A program made the position numbers and the translations under genes. Of a stretch of DNA of 43,505 bases, positions 10,599 through 20,947 are shown piece by piece. Location of the stretch: contig BJOX01000210.1 in NCBI GenBank assembly GCA_009731375.1, positions 209,724-253,228 on the forward strand, read 5' to 3'. Numbering within the stretch: position 1 is the stretch's first letter; each line of letters starts with the position of its first letter. Source of the DNA: Paulinella micropora (lineage: Eukaryota; Cercozoa; Imbricatea; Euglyphida). The notes under the pieces are model-generated. The model had not been told where the DNA came from. It did no database searches and saw only the letters and a program-made list of their open reading frames with translations.

Positions 10599-10960
10599 CA
10601 GATAGATAGAATGAATAGCTAATATGCGCAGGCATACATGCATACATACACAAAAGTACATCCGTTACGTAGATTACATTCACAGATTACATACAGGACA
10701 TATATCTTCCATTACATACACACAATGCATACTTACACAGACATACAGAGACATACACAGACATAGGTCCGTTCTACACCCAGATTTTTCCGGGTTCTGG
10801 GGTGTGAAAATGGCCACTACAGGCCAGGCTTTTCAGGAAGCAAACCCCAGAAAGTGGCCCCAGAAACCCGGAATTCTGGGTGGTGTAGGACGCACCTTAC
10901 ACATAGATAGATAGATAGATAGATACTACTACTGCTACTACTACTACTACTTCTACTATT

Positions 10961-10997
<37 letters not shown>

Positions 10998-11070
10998 GAG
11001 ATAGATAGATAGATAGATAGATAGATACTAATACTACTACTACTGCTACTACTACTACTACTATAGATAC
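10510..11070. repeat. GATA, CATA and TAC arrays around a MITE-like element
   Basis: GATA repeats (10520-10610), CATA-rich sequence (10620-10760), the element at 10767-10895, then GATA and TAC arrays up to exon 15. Confidence 0.88.
10767..10895. mobile_element. MITE-like inverted-repeat element, family F2, copy 1
   Basis: About 129 bp with long inverted termini: the left end gtccgttctacacccag matches the reverse complement of the right end ctgggtggtgtaggac. A second copy lies at 41798-41922. No coding capacity; presumably a non-autonomous DNA transposon. Target duplications were not resolved. Confidence 0.7.
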
Positions 11071-11115
11071 CTTAACCGCAACTACAAGACAGGGTGCTTT
11101 GGTCTTTACTAATAC
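11071..11115 (-). CDS. Gene A exon 15
   Basis: This 15-codon exon reads VLVKTKAPCLVVAVK, with acceptor cgtgtctgtag and donor TAAG|GTATCT. Phase is 0 on both sides, and it reads on from exon 14 as a hydrophobic stretch. No edge copies seen. Confidence 0.5.
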
Positions 11116-11262
11116 CTACAGACACGTAAACACATACATACATAAATACATACATGCATACATACACACATACACACATGCATACATACATACATAGGAT
11201 TAGATTACATTACATTGCAATAGATCAGATCAGATCACAGCACATCACATCACATCACATAC

Positions 11263-11301
11263 CGCCAGAGCGGCGCCGAGCGTGGCCGTGCCGGAAATGA
11301 T
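11263..11301 (-). CDS. Gene A exon 14
   Basis: This 13-codon exon reads IISGTATLGAALA, small and hydrophobic. The acceptor catacatag is built from CATA repeat; the donor GGCG|GTATGT is strong. Phase is 0 on both sides. Confidence 0.5.
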
Positions 11302-11487
11302 CTATGTATGTATGTATGTAGCAGGGGTAAACACAGAACAGAGTTGTTATGTATGTATGTATGTAAGTGCATATGTATGTTATGTATGTATGTAACTGCA
11401 TGTCATGTATGTTTATATGTTATGTATGTATGTAACTTTATGTTACCACTGCGGGAGAGCTGTAGGGGTAGATAAAGAGTTGCCAAG

Positions 11488-11518
<31 letters not shown>

Positions 11519-11671
11519 GTACACATGCATGTTATGTATGTTACCACTGCGGGAGAGTTGTAGGGGTAGATAAAGAGTTGTCAGGTATGTATGTATGTAT
11601 GTATGTATGTATGTGTGTATGTATGTAACTGCGGGAGAGCTGTAGGGGTAGACAAAGAGTTGCCAAGTATG

Positions 11672-11702
<31 letters not shown>

Positions 11703-11942
11703 GTACATATGTATGTTATGTATGTTACCACTGCTGGAGAACTGTAGGGGTAGACACACACATTATGTATGTTATGTATGTCACTGCATGTATCTTTATA
11801 TGTTATGTATGTATGTTATGCATGTTACCACTGCAGGAGAGCTATAGGGGTAGATGAAGAGTTGTCAGGTATGTATGTATGTATGTATGTACGTATGTAT
11901 GTATGTATGTATGTAAGTACATATGTATGTTATGTATATTAC
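11302..11942. repeat. TATG array with about five exon 13 3'-edge copies
   Basis: Copies of about 42 bp (accactgcgggagagctgta core) at 11446, 11545, 11628, 11724 and 11825 alternate with TATG runs. The 11628 copy has lost the GT of its donor. Confidence 0.85.
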
Positions 11943-12020
11943 CACTGCTGGAGAGCTGTAGGCGTAGACACACACATGCAAGGGCGTACGAAAGTAAGGG
12001 GGGATAAAACCGCGCCAGTC
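11943..12020 (-). CDS. Gene A exon 13
   Basis: This 26-codon exon runs from DWRGFIPPYFRTPLHVCVY to SSPAV, with acceptor catacatacag and donor AGTG|GTAATA. All three frames are open; phase 0 is chosen because it fits exons 11/12 and 14. About five copies of the 3' half, most with the donor, lie downstream at 11825, 11724, 11628, 11545 and 11446. Confidence 0.5.
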
Positions 12021-12079
12021 CTGTATGTATGTAAGTAAGTAAGTAAGTAATAAGGATGGCTGGATGAAGCCATTTTTAC

Positions 12080-12590
12080 CACAGCATGTCATATATTCAC
12101 TGATGACCACAAAAGCCAAATATACCGAGTTTTACGTACAATTTTGCACTTTCCTCGTGTATTCACTGATTACCACAAAAGCCAAATATACCGGGTTTTG
12201 CGTACAATTTTGCACTTTCTTCGTGTATTCACTGATGATAACAAAAGCCAAATATACCGAGTTGCGTACAATTTTGCACTTTCTTCGTGTATTCACTGAT
12301 GATAACAAAAGCCAAATAAACCGAGTTTTGCGTACAATCTTGCACTTTCTTCGCGTATTCACTGTTGACCACAAAATATACCGAGTTTTGCGTGCAATTT
12401 TTTTTTGCAATTTCATGTATTCACTGATGACCACACAAGCCAAATATACCGAGTTTTGCGTACAAATTTTGCAGTTTCTTCGTGTATTCAGTGATGACCA
12501 CACAAGCCAAATATATCGAGTTTTGCATACAAATTTTGCAGTTTCTTCGTGTATTCACTGATGACCACACAAGCCAAATATATCGAGTTT
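12080..12590. repeat. 65-bp tandem repeat, eight copies
   Basis: A unit of 61-71 bp (cgtgtattcactgatgacca, then acaaaagccaaatataccga, then a TTTTGCA part) is repeated eight times. Unlike other arrays it has no simple-repeat spacer. Part of the unit resembles candidate exon 12. Confidence 0.92.
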
Positions 12591-12636
12591 TGCATACATA
12601 CGTACATATGGTCGGTATGAAACGGACATTATCTAC

Positions 12637-12675
12637 GGCATCTATTTTGCAATTGCCTCGTATACATGCAAGTAA
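12637..12675 (-). CDS. Gene A exon 12 (candidate)
   Basis: The 39-nt stretch reads LLACIRGNCKIDA between acceptor acccacag and a moderate donor GCC|GTAGAT. Phase is 0 on both sides, so the message stays open with or without it. The following 65-bp tandem repeat resembles its 3' part. It could be optional or not an exon at all. Confidence 0.3.
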
Positions 12676-12699
12676 CTGTGGGTGTGTACTACTGCTATG

Positions 12700-13000
12700 T
12701 ATGTATGTATGCATGTATGTATGTACGTATGTTAGGCATGCATATTAGTATTACCATTTGCTCCCACCCATCGCCAGGGCCCGGGGGGGGGGGGGGGGGG
12801 GGGGGTTTTTTTNNNNNNNNNNNNNNNNNNNNNNNNNNNNNNNNNNNNNNNNNNNNNNNNNNNNNNNNNNNNNNNNNNNNNNNNNNNNNNNNNNNNNNNN
12901 NNNNNNNNNNNNNNNNNNNNNNNNNNNNNNNNNNNNNNNNNNNNNNNNGGGGGGGGGGGGGAGTTTATGTATGTATTTATGTTAGGCATGAATGTTTTTC
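12700..13000. repeat. TATG tract, exon 11 3'-edge copy, poly-G and gap
   Basis: A short TATG tract and the exon 11 3'-half copy (12751-12790) lead into poly-G and an N run (12813-12948) bounded by poly-G on the other side. Confidence 0.8.
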
Positions 13001-13004
13001 TTAC

Positions 13005-13069
13005 CATTTCTTCCCAGCCGCCGCCAGGGCCGGGGGGAGGGGAAGAAGCTTCAGCAGACTCGCTCGCCA
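13005..13069 (-). CDS. Gene A exon 11
   Basis: This 65-nt exon encodes (V)ASESAEASSPPPGPGGGW, then EEM. The acceptor is gcatttcag and the donor ATG|GTAAGA is near consensus. Phase 1 in and 0 out fits. A 3'-half copy with a donor lies downstream at 12751-12790, next to a poly-G tract and a gap. Confidence 0.65.
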
Positions 13070-13157
13070 CTGAAATGCATGTATGTATGTATGTGTGTGT
13101 GTGTGTGTGTGTACGTATGTATGTATGTATGTGTGTGTGTGTGTGTGTCTGTGTGTG

Positions 13158-13206
<49 letters not shown>

Positions 13207-13281
13207 ATGTGTGTGTGTGTGTGTAAATATGTGTGTTCGTATGTGTGTTCGCATGTGTATGTATGTATGTATGTATGTTAC
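13070..13281. repeat. TG and TATG arrays
   Basis: The intron between exons 11 and 10 is almost wholly TG and TATG repeat. Confidence 0.95.
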
Positions 13282-13325
13282 CTCGTGAATGACTGGGGCT
13301 AGTGGCCGAGTACACAGACATGTAC
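13282..13325 (-). CDS. Gene A exon 10
   Basis: This 44-nt exon encodes (G)YMSVYSATSPSHSR. The acceptor is gtatacacag and the donor CGAG|GTAACA. Phase 2 in and 1 out fits. It is flanked by TATG repeat on one side and ordinary sequence, poly-A and a gap on the other. Confidence 0.6.
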
Positions 13326-13382
13326 CTGTGTATACATGTATGAAAGGAATAGTAAACTATTTCGGCCAACTCAAATTTCAAC

Positions 13383-13415
<33 letters not shown>

Positions 13416-13520
13416 NNNNNNNNNNAGGGAAGAATTCCGGCCACCCAAAGTTTTGTGCAAAAACAACGTATTCTGCGGTGAAAGATCACTAGCCGCAAAT
13501 TTTCATTAGACCTTCTGTAT

Positions 13521-13657
13521 TGATCGGGAACCTCCACAAAATGTGGTCAGGTTACTGATAAAGCGCGCCGAATTTGACGTGTTTTGCGGGCTTGGCCGGC
13601 CCGGCTCCGGCTCGTCCGCAAAACACGTCGAATTTGTGGCCAGCCGCATAATATACT
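13521..13657. mobile_element. Fold-back element, family F1, copy 1
   Basis: Two nested inverted repeats: a small one around ccacaaaatgtgg, and a large GC-looped one whose arms are aatttgacgtgttttgcggg and its complement. It ends gccgcataatatact. Four further copies lie at 28877, 40556, 41958 and 43169. All are intronic. Confidence 0.8.
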
Positions 13658-13696
13658 AGTGTGTATGTATGTATGTATGTATGTATGTATGCGTAC

Positions 13697-13744
13697 CCGG
13701 TAGGGGATGCAGGAGATGATAAAACATTCATGCTCACCATGGAC
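13697..13744 (-). CDS. Gene A exon 9
   Basis: This 48-nt exon encodes (G)SMVSMNVLSSPASPT. The acceptor is catacacag and the donor CCGG|GTACGC. Phase 2 in and 2 out agrees with both neighbours. It lies at the downstream end of the exon 8 copy array, inside TATG repeat. Confidence 0.6.
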
Positions 13745-14589
13745 CTGTGTATGTATGTATGTATGTATGTATGTATGTGTGTATGTATGTATGTATGTAC
13801 CCGCGCCGTCGGGACCGGATCGCCAGCGCGGGAATGTATGTATGTATGTATGTGTGTATGTATATGTACCCGCGCCATCGGGACCGGATCACCAGCGCAT
13901 GTATGTATGTATGTATGTATGTATGTATGTATTTATGTATGTGTGTATGTATGTTTGTATGCATGTCTGTATGTATGTGTATGTACCGCGCCATCGGGAA
14001 CGGATCACCAGCCCATGTATGTATGTATGTATGTATGTTTGTTTGTTTGTATGTATGTGTGTGTATGTACCCGCGCCATCGGGCCGGATCACCAGCGCAT
14101 GTATGTATGCATGCATGTATGTATGCATGTATGTATGTATGTATGTTTGTATATATGTATGTGTGTATGTACCCGCGCCGCCGGGACGGGATCACCAGCG
14201 CATGTATGTATGTATGTATGTGTGTATGTATGTATGTATGTATGTATGTGTATGTACCCGCGCCATCGGGACCGGATCACCAGCGCATGTATGTATGTAT
14301 GCATGTATGTTTGTATGTATGTATGTATGTATGTATGTGTATGTACCCGCGCCATCGGGACTGAATCACATATATGTATGTATGCATGCATGCATGTATG
14401 TATGTATGTGTGTGTGTGTGTGTATGTATGTGCCCGCGCCGCGGGGACCAATTCACCAGCGCGGGCATGTATGTATGAATGTATGTATGTATGTATGTGT
14501 ATGTAACCCGCGGCGCCGCGACATGATCACAAGCGCTGGCATGTATGTATGTATGTATGTATCTTTGTATGTATTTGTATGTATGTAAC
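13745..14589. repeat. TATG array with nine exon 8 3'-edge copies
   Basis: Nine 33-40 bp copies (cccgcgccatcgggaccgga and variants) alternate with TATG tracts at 13798, 13867, 13983, 14070, 14170, 14256, 14344, 14430 and 14500. Confidence 0.9.
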
Positions 14590-14641
14590 CCGCGCCGCCG
14601 CGACATGATCACAAGCGCTGGCACGTCAGGCGGACGGGAGT
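14590..14641 (-). CDS. Gene A exon 8
   Basis: This 52-nt exon encodes (D)[16 protein letters not shown]. The acceptor is ctctgttctcag and the donor CGCGG|GTTACA. Phase 1 in and 2 out fits exons 7 and 9. Nine degenerate copies of its 3' half with the donor lie downstream between 13798 and 14545, spaced by TATG repeats. Confidence 0.62.
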
Positions 14642-14646
14642 CTGAG

Positions 14647-14649
<3 letters not shown>

Positions 14650-14721
<72 letters not shown>

Positions 14722-14927
14722 TATGTGCTACATGTGTGTATGTATGTTTGTATGTATATATGTATGTATGTATGTAATAACATTGTATGTATGTATGTAT
14801 GTTTGCAACCGGTTTCCTCGCGCAGTAAGACGGGCCCCAACATTTGGTATGCATGTATGTATGTATGTATGTAAGCAAGTAAGTATGTACGTACGTACGT
14901 ACGTACGCATGTATGTGTGTATGTATG

Positions 14928-14992
<65 letters not shown>

Positions 14993-15129
14993 CAGTAAGT
15001 AAGTAAGTAAGTAAGAAAGTAAGTAAATAAGTAAGTAAGTAAGTAAGTAAGTAAGTATGTATGTATGTATGTATGCAAGTAAGTAAGTAAGTATGTATGT
15101 ATGTATGTCTGTATGTATGTATGTAAGTA
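14650..15129. repeat. GA, TATG and AAGT tracts
   Basis: A GA array (14650-14718), TATG tracts with short unique patches (14800-14850), then AAGT and TATG repeats. Confidence 0.92.
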
Positions 15130-16466
15130 AGTAAGCAAGCAAGCCAAGCAAGCCAGCCAAGCAAGCCAGCCAAGCAAGCCAGCAAGCCAAGCCAGCAAGC
15201 CAAGCAAGCAAGCCAAGCCAGCAAGCCAAGCCAGCAAGCCAAGCAAGCAAGCCAAGCAAGCAAGCCAAGCAAGCAAGCCAAGCAAGCAAGCCAAGCAAGC
15301 AAGCCAAGCAAGCAAGCCAAGCAAGCAAGCCAAGCAAGCAAGCCAAGCAAGCAAGCCAAGCAAGCAAGCCAAGCAAGCAAGCCAAGCAAGCAAGCCAAGC
15401 AAGCAAGCCAAGCAAGCAAGCCAAGCAAGCAAGCCAAGCAAGCAAGCCAAGCAAGCAAGCCAAGCAAGCAAGCCAAGCAAGCAAGCCAAGCAAGCAAGCC
15501 AAGCAAGCAAGCCAAGCAAGCAAGCCAAGCAAGCAAGCCAAGCAAGCAAGCCAAGCAAGCAAGCCAAGCAAGCAAGCCAAGCAAGCAAGCCAAGCAAGCA
15601 AGCCAAGCAAGCAAGCCAAGCAAGCAAGCCAAGCAAGCAAGCCAAGCAAGCAAGCCAAGCAAGCAAGCCAAGCAAGCAAGCCAAGCAAGCAAGCCAAGCA
15701 AGCAAGCCAAGCAAGCAAGCCAAGCAAGCAAGCCAAGCAAGCAAGCCAAGCAAGCAAGCCAAGCAAGCAAGCCAAGCAAGCAAGCCAAGCAAGCAAGCCA
15801 AGCAAGCAAGCCAAGCAAGCAAGCCAAGCAAGCAAGCCAAGCAAGCAAGCCAAGCAAGCAAGCCAAGCAAGCAAGCCAAGCAAGCAAGCCAAGCAAGCAA
15901 GCCAAGCAAGCAAGCCAAGCAAGCAAGCCAAGCAAGCAAGCCAAGCAAGCAAGCCAAGCAAGCAAGCCAAGCAAGCAAGCCAAGCAAGCAAGCCAAGCAA
16001 GCAAGCCAAGCAAGCAAGCCAAGCAAGCAAGCCAAGCAAGCAAGCCAAGCAAGCAAGCCAAGCAAGCAAGCCAAGCAAGCAAGCCAAGCAAGCAAGCCAA
16101 GCAAGCAAGCCAAGCAAGCAAGCCAAGCAAGCAAGCCAAGCAAGCAAGCCAAGCAAGCAAGCCAAGCAAGCAAGCCAAGCAAGCAAGCCAAGCAAGCAAG
16201 CCAAGCAAGCAAGCCAAGCAAGCAAGCCAAGCAAGCAAGCCAAGCAAGCAAGCCAAGCAAGCAAGCCAAGCAAGCAAGCCAAGCAAGCAAGCCAAGCAAG
16301 CAAGCCAAGCAAGCAAGCCAAGCAAGCAAGCCAAGCAAGCAAGCCAAGCAAGCAAGCCAAGCAAGCAAGCCAAGCAAGCAAGCCAAGCAAGCAAGCCAAG
16401 CAAGCAAGCCAAGCAAGCAAGCCAAGCAAGCAAGCCAGGCAAGCAAGCCAAGCAAGCAAGCCAAGC
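15130..16466. repeat. 13-bp satellite (aagcaagcaagcc), about 95 copies
   Basis: Variable AAGC/CAGC units up to about 15235 give way to about 1.2 kb of almost perfect 13-bp repeat ending at 16466 in a GA array. Since 13 is not a multiple of 3, all minus frames encode the same 13-residue period ([13 protein letters not shown]) without stops. It lies inside the intron between gene A exons 7 and 8. Confidence 0.95.
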
Positions 16467-16484
16467 AGAGAGAGAGAGAGAAAG

Positions 16485-16552
<68 letters not shown>

Positions 16553-16671
16553 ATAGAGAGAGAGACAGAGAGAGAGAGAAAGAAAGAGGGAGATGGAGAT
16601 AGAGATAGAGATTGAGATAGAGATAGAGATTATAGAGAGGGAGATAGAGATAGATAGATAGACAGATAGAC

Positions 16672-16715
<44 letters not shown>

Positions 16716-16815
16716 GGATGGATGGATGGATAGATAGATGGATAGATAGATAGATAGATAGGTAGGTAGGTAGGTAGGTAGGTAGGTAGGTAGATAGACA
16801 GACAGACAGACAGAC

Positions 16816-16902
<87 letters not shown>

Positions 16903-16907
16903 GTGAC
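16467..16907. repeat. GA and GATA arrays
   Basis: GA repeats with A interruptions, then GATA with GGTA, GACA and GGAT variants up to exon 7. Confidence 0.95.
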
Positions 16908-16960
16908 CTTCGCCAGAGAGCATTGAGGAGACAGCCTTGCCAGGGGAAGACTCTAACTGT
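16908..16960 (-). CDS. Gene A exon 7
   Basis: This 53-nt exon encodes (R)[17 protein letters not shown]. The acceptor ctatctacag is made partly of TATC repeat; the donor is GAAG|GTCACT. Phase 2 in and 1 out fits. Three copies of the acceptor plus 5' half lie upstream at 17172, 17389 and 17519, separated by TTTC and TATC repeats. Confidence 0.65.
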
Positions 16961-16963
16961 CTG

Positions 16964-17028
<65 letters not shown>

Positions 17029-17033
17029 TAGAC

Positions 17034-17112
<79 letters not shown>

Positions 17113-17211
17113 CAGATGGACAAAAATATCTTTCTTTCTTTGTTTGTTTGTTTCTTTCTTTCTTTCTTTTTTGAGGAGACAGCCTTGCCAGGGGAAGACT
17201 CTAACTGTCTG

Positions 17212-17280
<69 letters not shown>

Positions 17281-17285
17281 CAGAC

Positions 17286-17320
<35 letters not shown>

Positions 17321-17609
17321 CAGACAGATAGACAAAAAGATCTTTCTTTCTTTCTTTCCTTCTTTCTTGCTTTCTTTCTTTCTTTTTTGGGGAGACAGCC
17401 TTGCCAGAGGAGGAGTCCAACTGCCTGTAAATAGATAGATAGATAGATAGATAGATCGATAGATAGATCGATAGATAGATAGATAGACAGACAGACAAAA
17501 AGATCTTTCTTTTTGTGAGGAGACAGCCTTGCCAGGGGAAGAGTCCAACTGCCTGTAGATCGATAGATAGATGGATAGATAGATAGATGGATAGCTAGAT
17601 GGATGGATG

Positions 17610-17650
<41 letters not shown>

Positions 17651-17746
17651 AAAGATAGATAAAAAGATAGATAGATGGTAGATAGATAGATAGATAGATA
17701 GATAGGTGGATAGCTAGATGGATGGATGGATGGATGGATAGATATC

Positions 17747-17840
<94 letters not shown>

Positions 17841-17869
17841 TAGACAGATAGATAGATAGACAGACAGTC

Positions 17870-17910
<41 letters not shown>

Positions 17911-17927
17911 CAGCCAAAGAGATAGAC

Positions 17928-17961
<34 letters not shown>

Positions 17962-17970
17962 CTAGCTAGC

Positions 17971-18005
<35 letters not shown>

Positions 18006-18054
18006 GATAGATAAGATAGTTAAGATAGATAAGACAGATAGATAGATAAGACAA

Positions 18055-18120
<66 letters not shown>
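16961..18120. repeat. GATA/GACA field with three exon 7 5'-edge copies
   Basis: Exon 7 acceptor plus 5' half recurs at 17172, 17389 and 17519 with TTTC stretches; otherwise GATA, GGAT, GAAA and GA repeats. Confidence 0.88.
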
Positions 18121-18560
18121 GAGATATCGACTAATGTCAGAAAAAAGGAGCTTCTGATTTCGTCAACCAAGGAAGTCTGTGGGTAAAGTATTAACCCGAT
18201 GCCCAGCTAAGCCGTGATGTTTGCACGGAAGGGACTGATACAGGCGATACCAAAGCTCCCTAGTACCAGGCGGGGCCAGGGCTCGTTCCATAAGCGCCCC
18301 TTGCAGAACGAGCTCCCACCTCCATTACAGAGGACCCAGTAAGCAGATGGAGTTTCGAGACTGTTCGACAGTCTAGTATAAACCGACAGAGCACTGTGGG
18401 TTTTATTCCGGGCTCAACAAGCGAGAAAGGGCACCCTGAGGGAACAGGATTGTGCTTCCCGTCGCTATTTCGGCATGTGACTTATAGGCGTATGGCTAGG
18501 CACACATAAGGCACCCCACCACGGGCCCAGCACACCCACACCATCCCCTAATTCTCTGTC

Positions 18561-18561
<1 letters not shown>
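18121..18561 (-). mobile_element. Microsatellite-bounded dispersed element, family F3, copy 1
   Basis: About 440 bp of unique sequence flanked by GATA arrays. Related copies are at 34774-35235, 36017-36260 and 41203-41498, all in the opposite orientation. In the sense of those copies it holds AATAAAACCC, a stem gctcgttc/gaacgagc, a stem ctccat/atggag, and ends tgacattagtcgatatctca. No long open frame. A SINE-like, LTR-derived or MITE-like origin is possible. Confidence 0.75.
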
Positions 18562-18615
<54 letters not shown>

Positions 18616-18647
18616 GATAGATAAGAGATAAGATAGATAAGATAGAT

Positions 18648-18687
<40 letters not shown>

Positions 18688-18699
18688 GATAAGATAGAT

Positions 18700-18753
<54 letters not shown>

Positions 18754-18803
18754 CATACATACATACATACCTCACGCGGTCTCCGCGGGGGGTGAGCGCC
18801 CTC

Positions 18804-18876
<73 letters not shown>

Positions 18877-18881
18877 CATAC
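18562..18881. repeat. GATA array with exon 6 3'-edge copy
   Basis: GATA and AAGATA repeats, with a 3'-half copy of exon 6 and its donor at 18770-18805. Confidence 0.9.
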
Positions 18882-18972
18882 CTCACGCGATCTCCGCGGG
18901 GGGTGAGGGCCCTCAGATTGGCCGGTAAGCAGATAGAAGATACGTTTGATTGGCTGCCTTTATCTGGTATGC
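18882..18972 (-). CDS. Gene A exon 6
   Basis: This 91-nt exon encodes (G)[18 protein letters not shown], then [11 protein letters not shown]. The acceptor is tatacag and the donor GTGAG|GTATGT is near consensus. Phase 1 in and 2 out fits exons 5 and 7. Three 5'-half copies lie upstream (19059-19092, 19133-19174, 19246-19291) and one 3'-half copy with an intact donor lies downstream (18770-18805). Confidence 0.7.
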
Positions 18973-18986
18973 CTGTATATATATAT

Positions 18987-19060
<74 letters not shown>

Positions 19061-19088
19061 GACACGTGGGATGGACTGCCTTTGTCGG

Positions 19089-19134
<46 letters not shown>

Positions 19135-19174
19135 TAGAAGACACGTGGGATGGACTGCCTTTATCTAGTATGCC

Positions 19175-19237
<63 letters not shown>

Positions 19238-19291
19238 ATATATGAAGATAGAAGACACGTGGGATGGATTGCCTTTATCTGGTATGCCTGC

Positions 19292-19354
<63 letters not shown>

Positions 19355-19454
19355 GTGCGTGTGTGTATATATATATATGTATGTATATATGTATATATGC
19401 ATACATATATATATATATTAGATAGATAGATAGATAGATAGATATATAGATAGA

Positions 19455-19500
<46 letters not shown>
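18973..19500. repeat. TA arrays with three exon 6 5'-edge copies
   Basis: Copies at 19059-19092 (acceptor lost), 19133-19174 and 19246-19291 (acceptor kept) alternate with TA, GA and TG repeats. Confidence 0.88.
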
Positions 19501-19501
<1 letters not shown>

Positions 19502-19502
19502 C

Positions 19503-19538
19503 CTGCAAGGGAATTTCTACGCTGTCGGGCGAAAGAGT
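19503..19538 (-). CDS. Gene A exon 5 (36 nt), possible basophilic kinase site
   Basis: In the frame set by exon 4 it reads [18 protein letters not shown] matches the basic-basic-x-Ser pattern of PKA-like kinase sites. The acceptor (gttttccttaag) is weak; the donor GCAG|GTCTCT opens a CT repeat. Phase 1 in and 1 out fits both neighbours. No edge copies are visible. Confidence 0.5.
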
Positions 19539-19689
19539 CTTAAGGAAAACATAGGACACGCACACACACAATCATATACATAAATGTATATGCATTTAGA
19601 TTTCAAAAAATTTTGACCCACACCCAAACACACACACACACACACACATAGATACATATAAATTCTGAACAAGCAAGCAAACAAGCAAA

Positions 19690-20182
19690 CAAACAAGCAA
19701 ACAACAACAACAACAATACCACTACCAGCACCAACAACAACAACAACACCACCACCACCACCACCACCAACACCAACAACAACAACAAGAGCAAAAATAT
19801 TGCACTACCACGATGGAAATCGAATGTGTGCGCATCCGAGCTTACTCTCAACACCACCACCAACAACAACAACAACAACGACGACGACGATGACCACGAC
19901 AATATACTACCACGATGGCAGTCGAATGCGTGCGCATCCGGGCTTACTCTCACCACCACAACCAACCAACAACAACAACACCACCACCACCAACAACAAC
20001 AACAACGACGGCGACGACGACCACGACCACGACAACATGTACTACCACGATTGCAGTCGAATGCGTGCGCATCCGGGCTTACTCTCACCACCACCACCAC
20101 CACCACCACCACCAGCAACAACAACAACACCACCACCACCACCAACAACAACGACGACGACGACCACGACAACATGTACTAC
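19690..20182. repeat. CAA/CAC/CGA trinucleotide array with three exon 4 3'-edge copies
   Basis: Copies of about 45 bp (tcgaatgcgtgcgcatccgg core) at 19804, 19907 and 20043, each followed in transcript sense by the GTAGTA donor. Confidence 0.88.
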
Positions 20183-20246
20183 CACGATGGAAGTCGAATG
20201 CGTGCACATCCGGGCTTGCTCTCACACCGCTTCCAGGCGCAGCACT
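20183..20246 (-). CDS. Gene A exon 4
   Basis: This 64-nt exon encodes SAAPGSGVRASPDVHAFDFH plus R, with acceptor tgtgtag and donor CGTG|GTAGTA. Phase 0 in and 1 out matches its neighbours. Three copies of its 3' half, each with the donor, lie downstream in transcript sense at 20043, 19907 and 19804. Confidence 0.62.
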
Positions 20247-20269
20247 CTACACATGCACACACTCTCTAG

Positions 20270-20323
20270 AGAGATAGATAGGTAGGTAGGTAGCTAGGTA
20301 GGTAGGTAGGTAGGTAGGTAGGC

Positions 20324-20379
<56 letters not shown>

Positions 20380-20412
20380 CGATAGGTAGGTAGGTAGGTA
20401 GGTAGGTAGATG

Positions 20413-20451
<39 letters not shown>

Positions 20452-20480
20452 GGATGGATGGATGGATGGATGGATAGATG

Positions 20481-20535
<55 letters not shown>

Positions 20536-20550
20536 GAGAGAGAGAGAGAG

Positions 20551-20607
<57 letters not shown>
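20270..20607. repeat. GGTA, GATA, GGAT and GA arrays
   Basis: The intron between gene A exons 3 and 4 is wholly simple repeat. Confidence 0.95.
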
Positions 20608-20715
20608 CTTTTGTGTTTCTCTCGAGGCGACTTGGGGTGTATGTTGCTCATTGTTGTCTGTGTCCATGTCCGCGTTGGCGAAGGGGATAGGGGATACCAT
20701 CATGGCGGAGTGAAC
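20608..20715 (-). CDS. Gene A exon 3
   Basis: This 36-codon exon runs from [18 protein letters not shown] to SRETQK. The acceptor (tgattctgcag) is strong. As in exon 2 the fitting donor is GC type (AAAAG|GCAAAC), followed by a CT repeat. Phase is 0 on both sides. The region 20841-20905 repeats the acceptor and the first two thirds of the exon upstream in transcript sense. Confidence 0.6.
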
Positions 20716-20734
20716 CTGCAGAATCATCATGATG

Positions 20735-20915
20735 ATGACGATAATGATAATAATAAACATAGTAATATAATAATAATAGTAATACATATATATATATATG
20801 TATATATATACATGTATATATACATATATTGATATTGATATTGTTGTCTGTGTCCATGTCCGCGTTGGCGAAGGGGATAGGGGATACCATCATGGCGGAG
20901 TGAACCTGCAGAATC

Positions 20916-20947
<32 letters not shown>

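Noticed and set aside
14609-16464. Minus-strand open frames of 490-616 codons
   Set aside because: Produced by the 13-bp satellite, which is open in all minus-strand frames because of its sequence. It falls within a phase-consistent intron of gene A.
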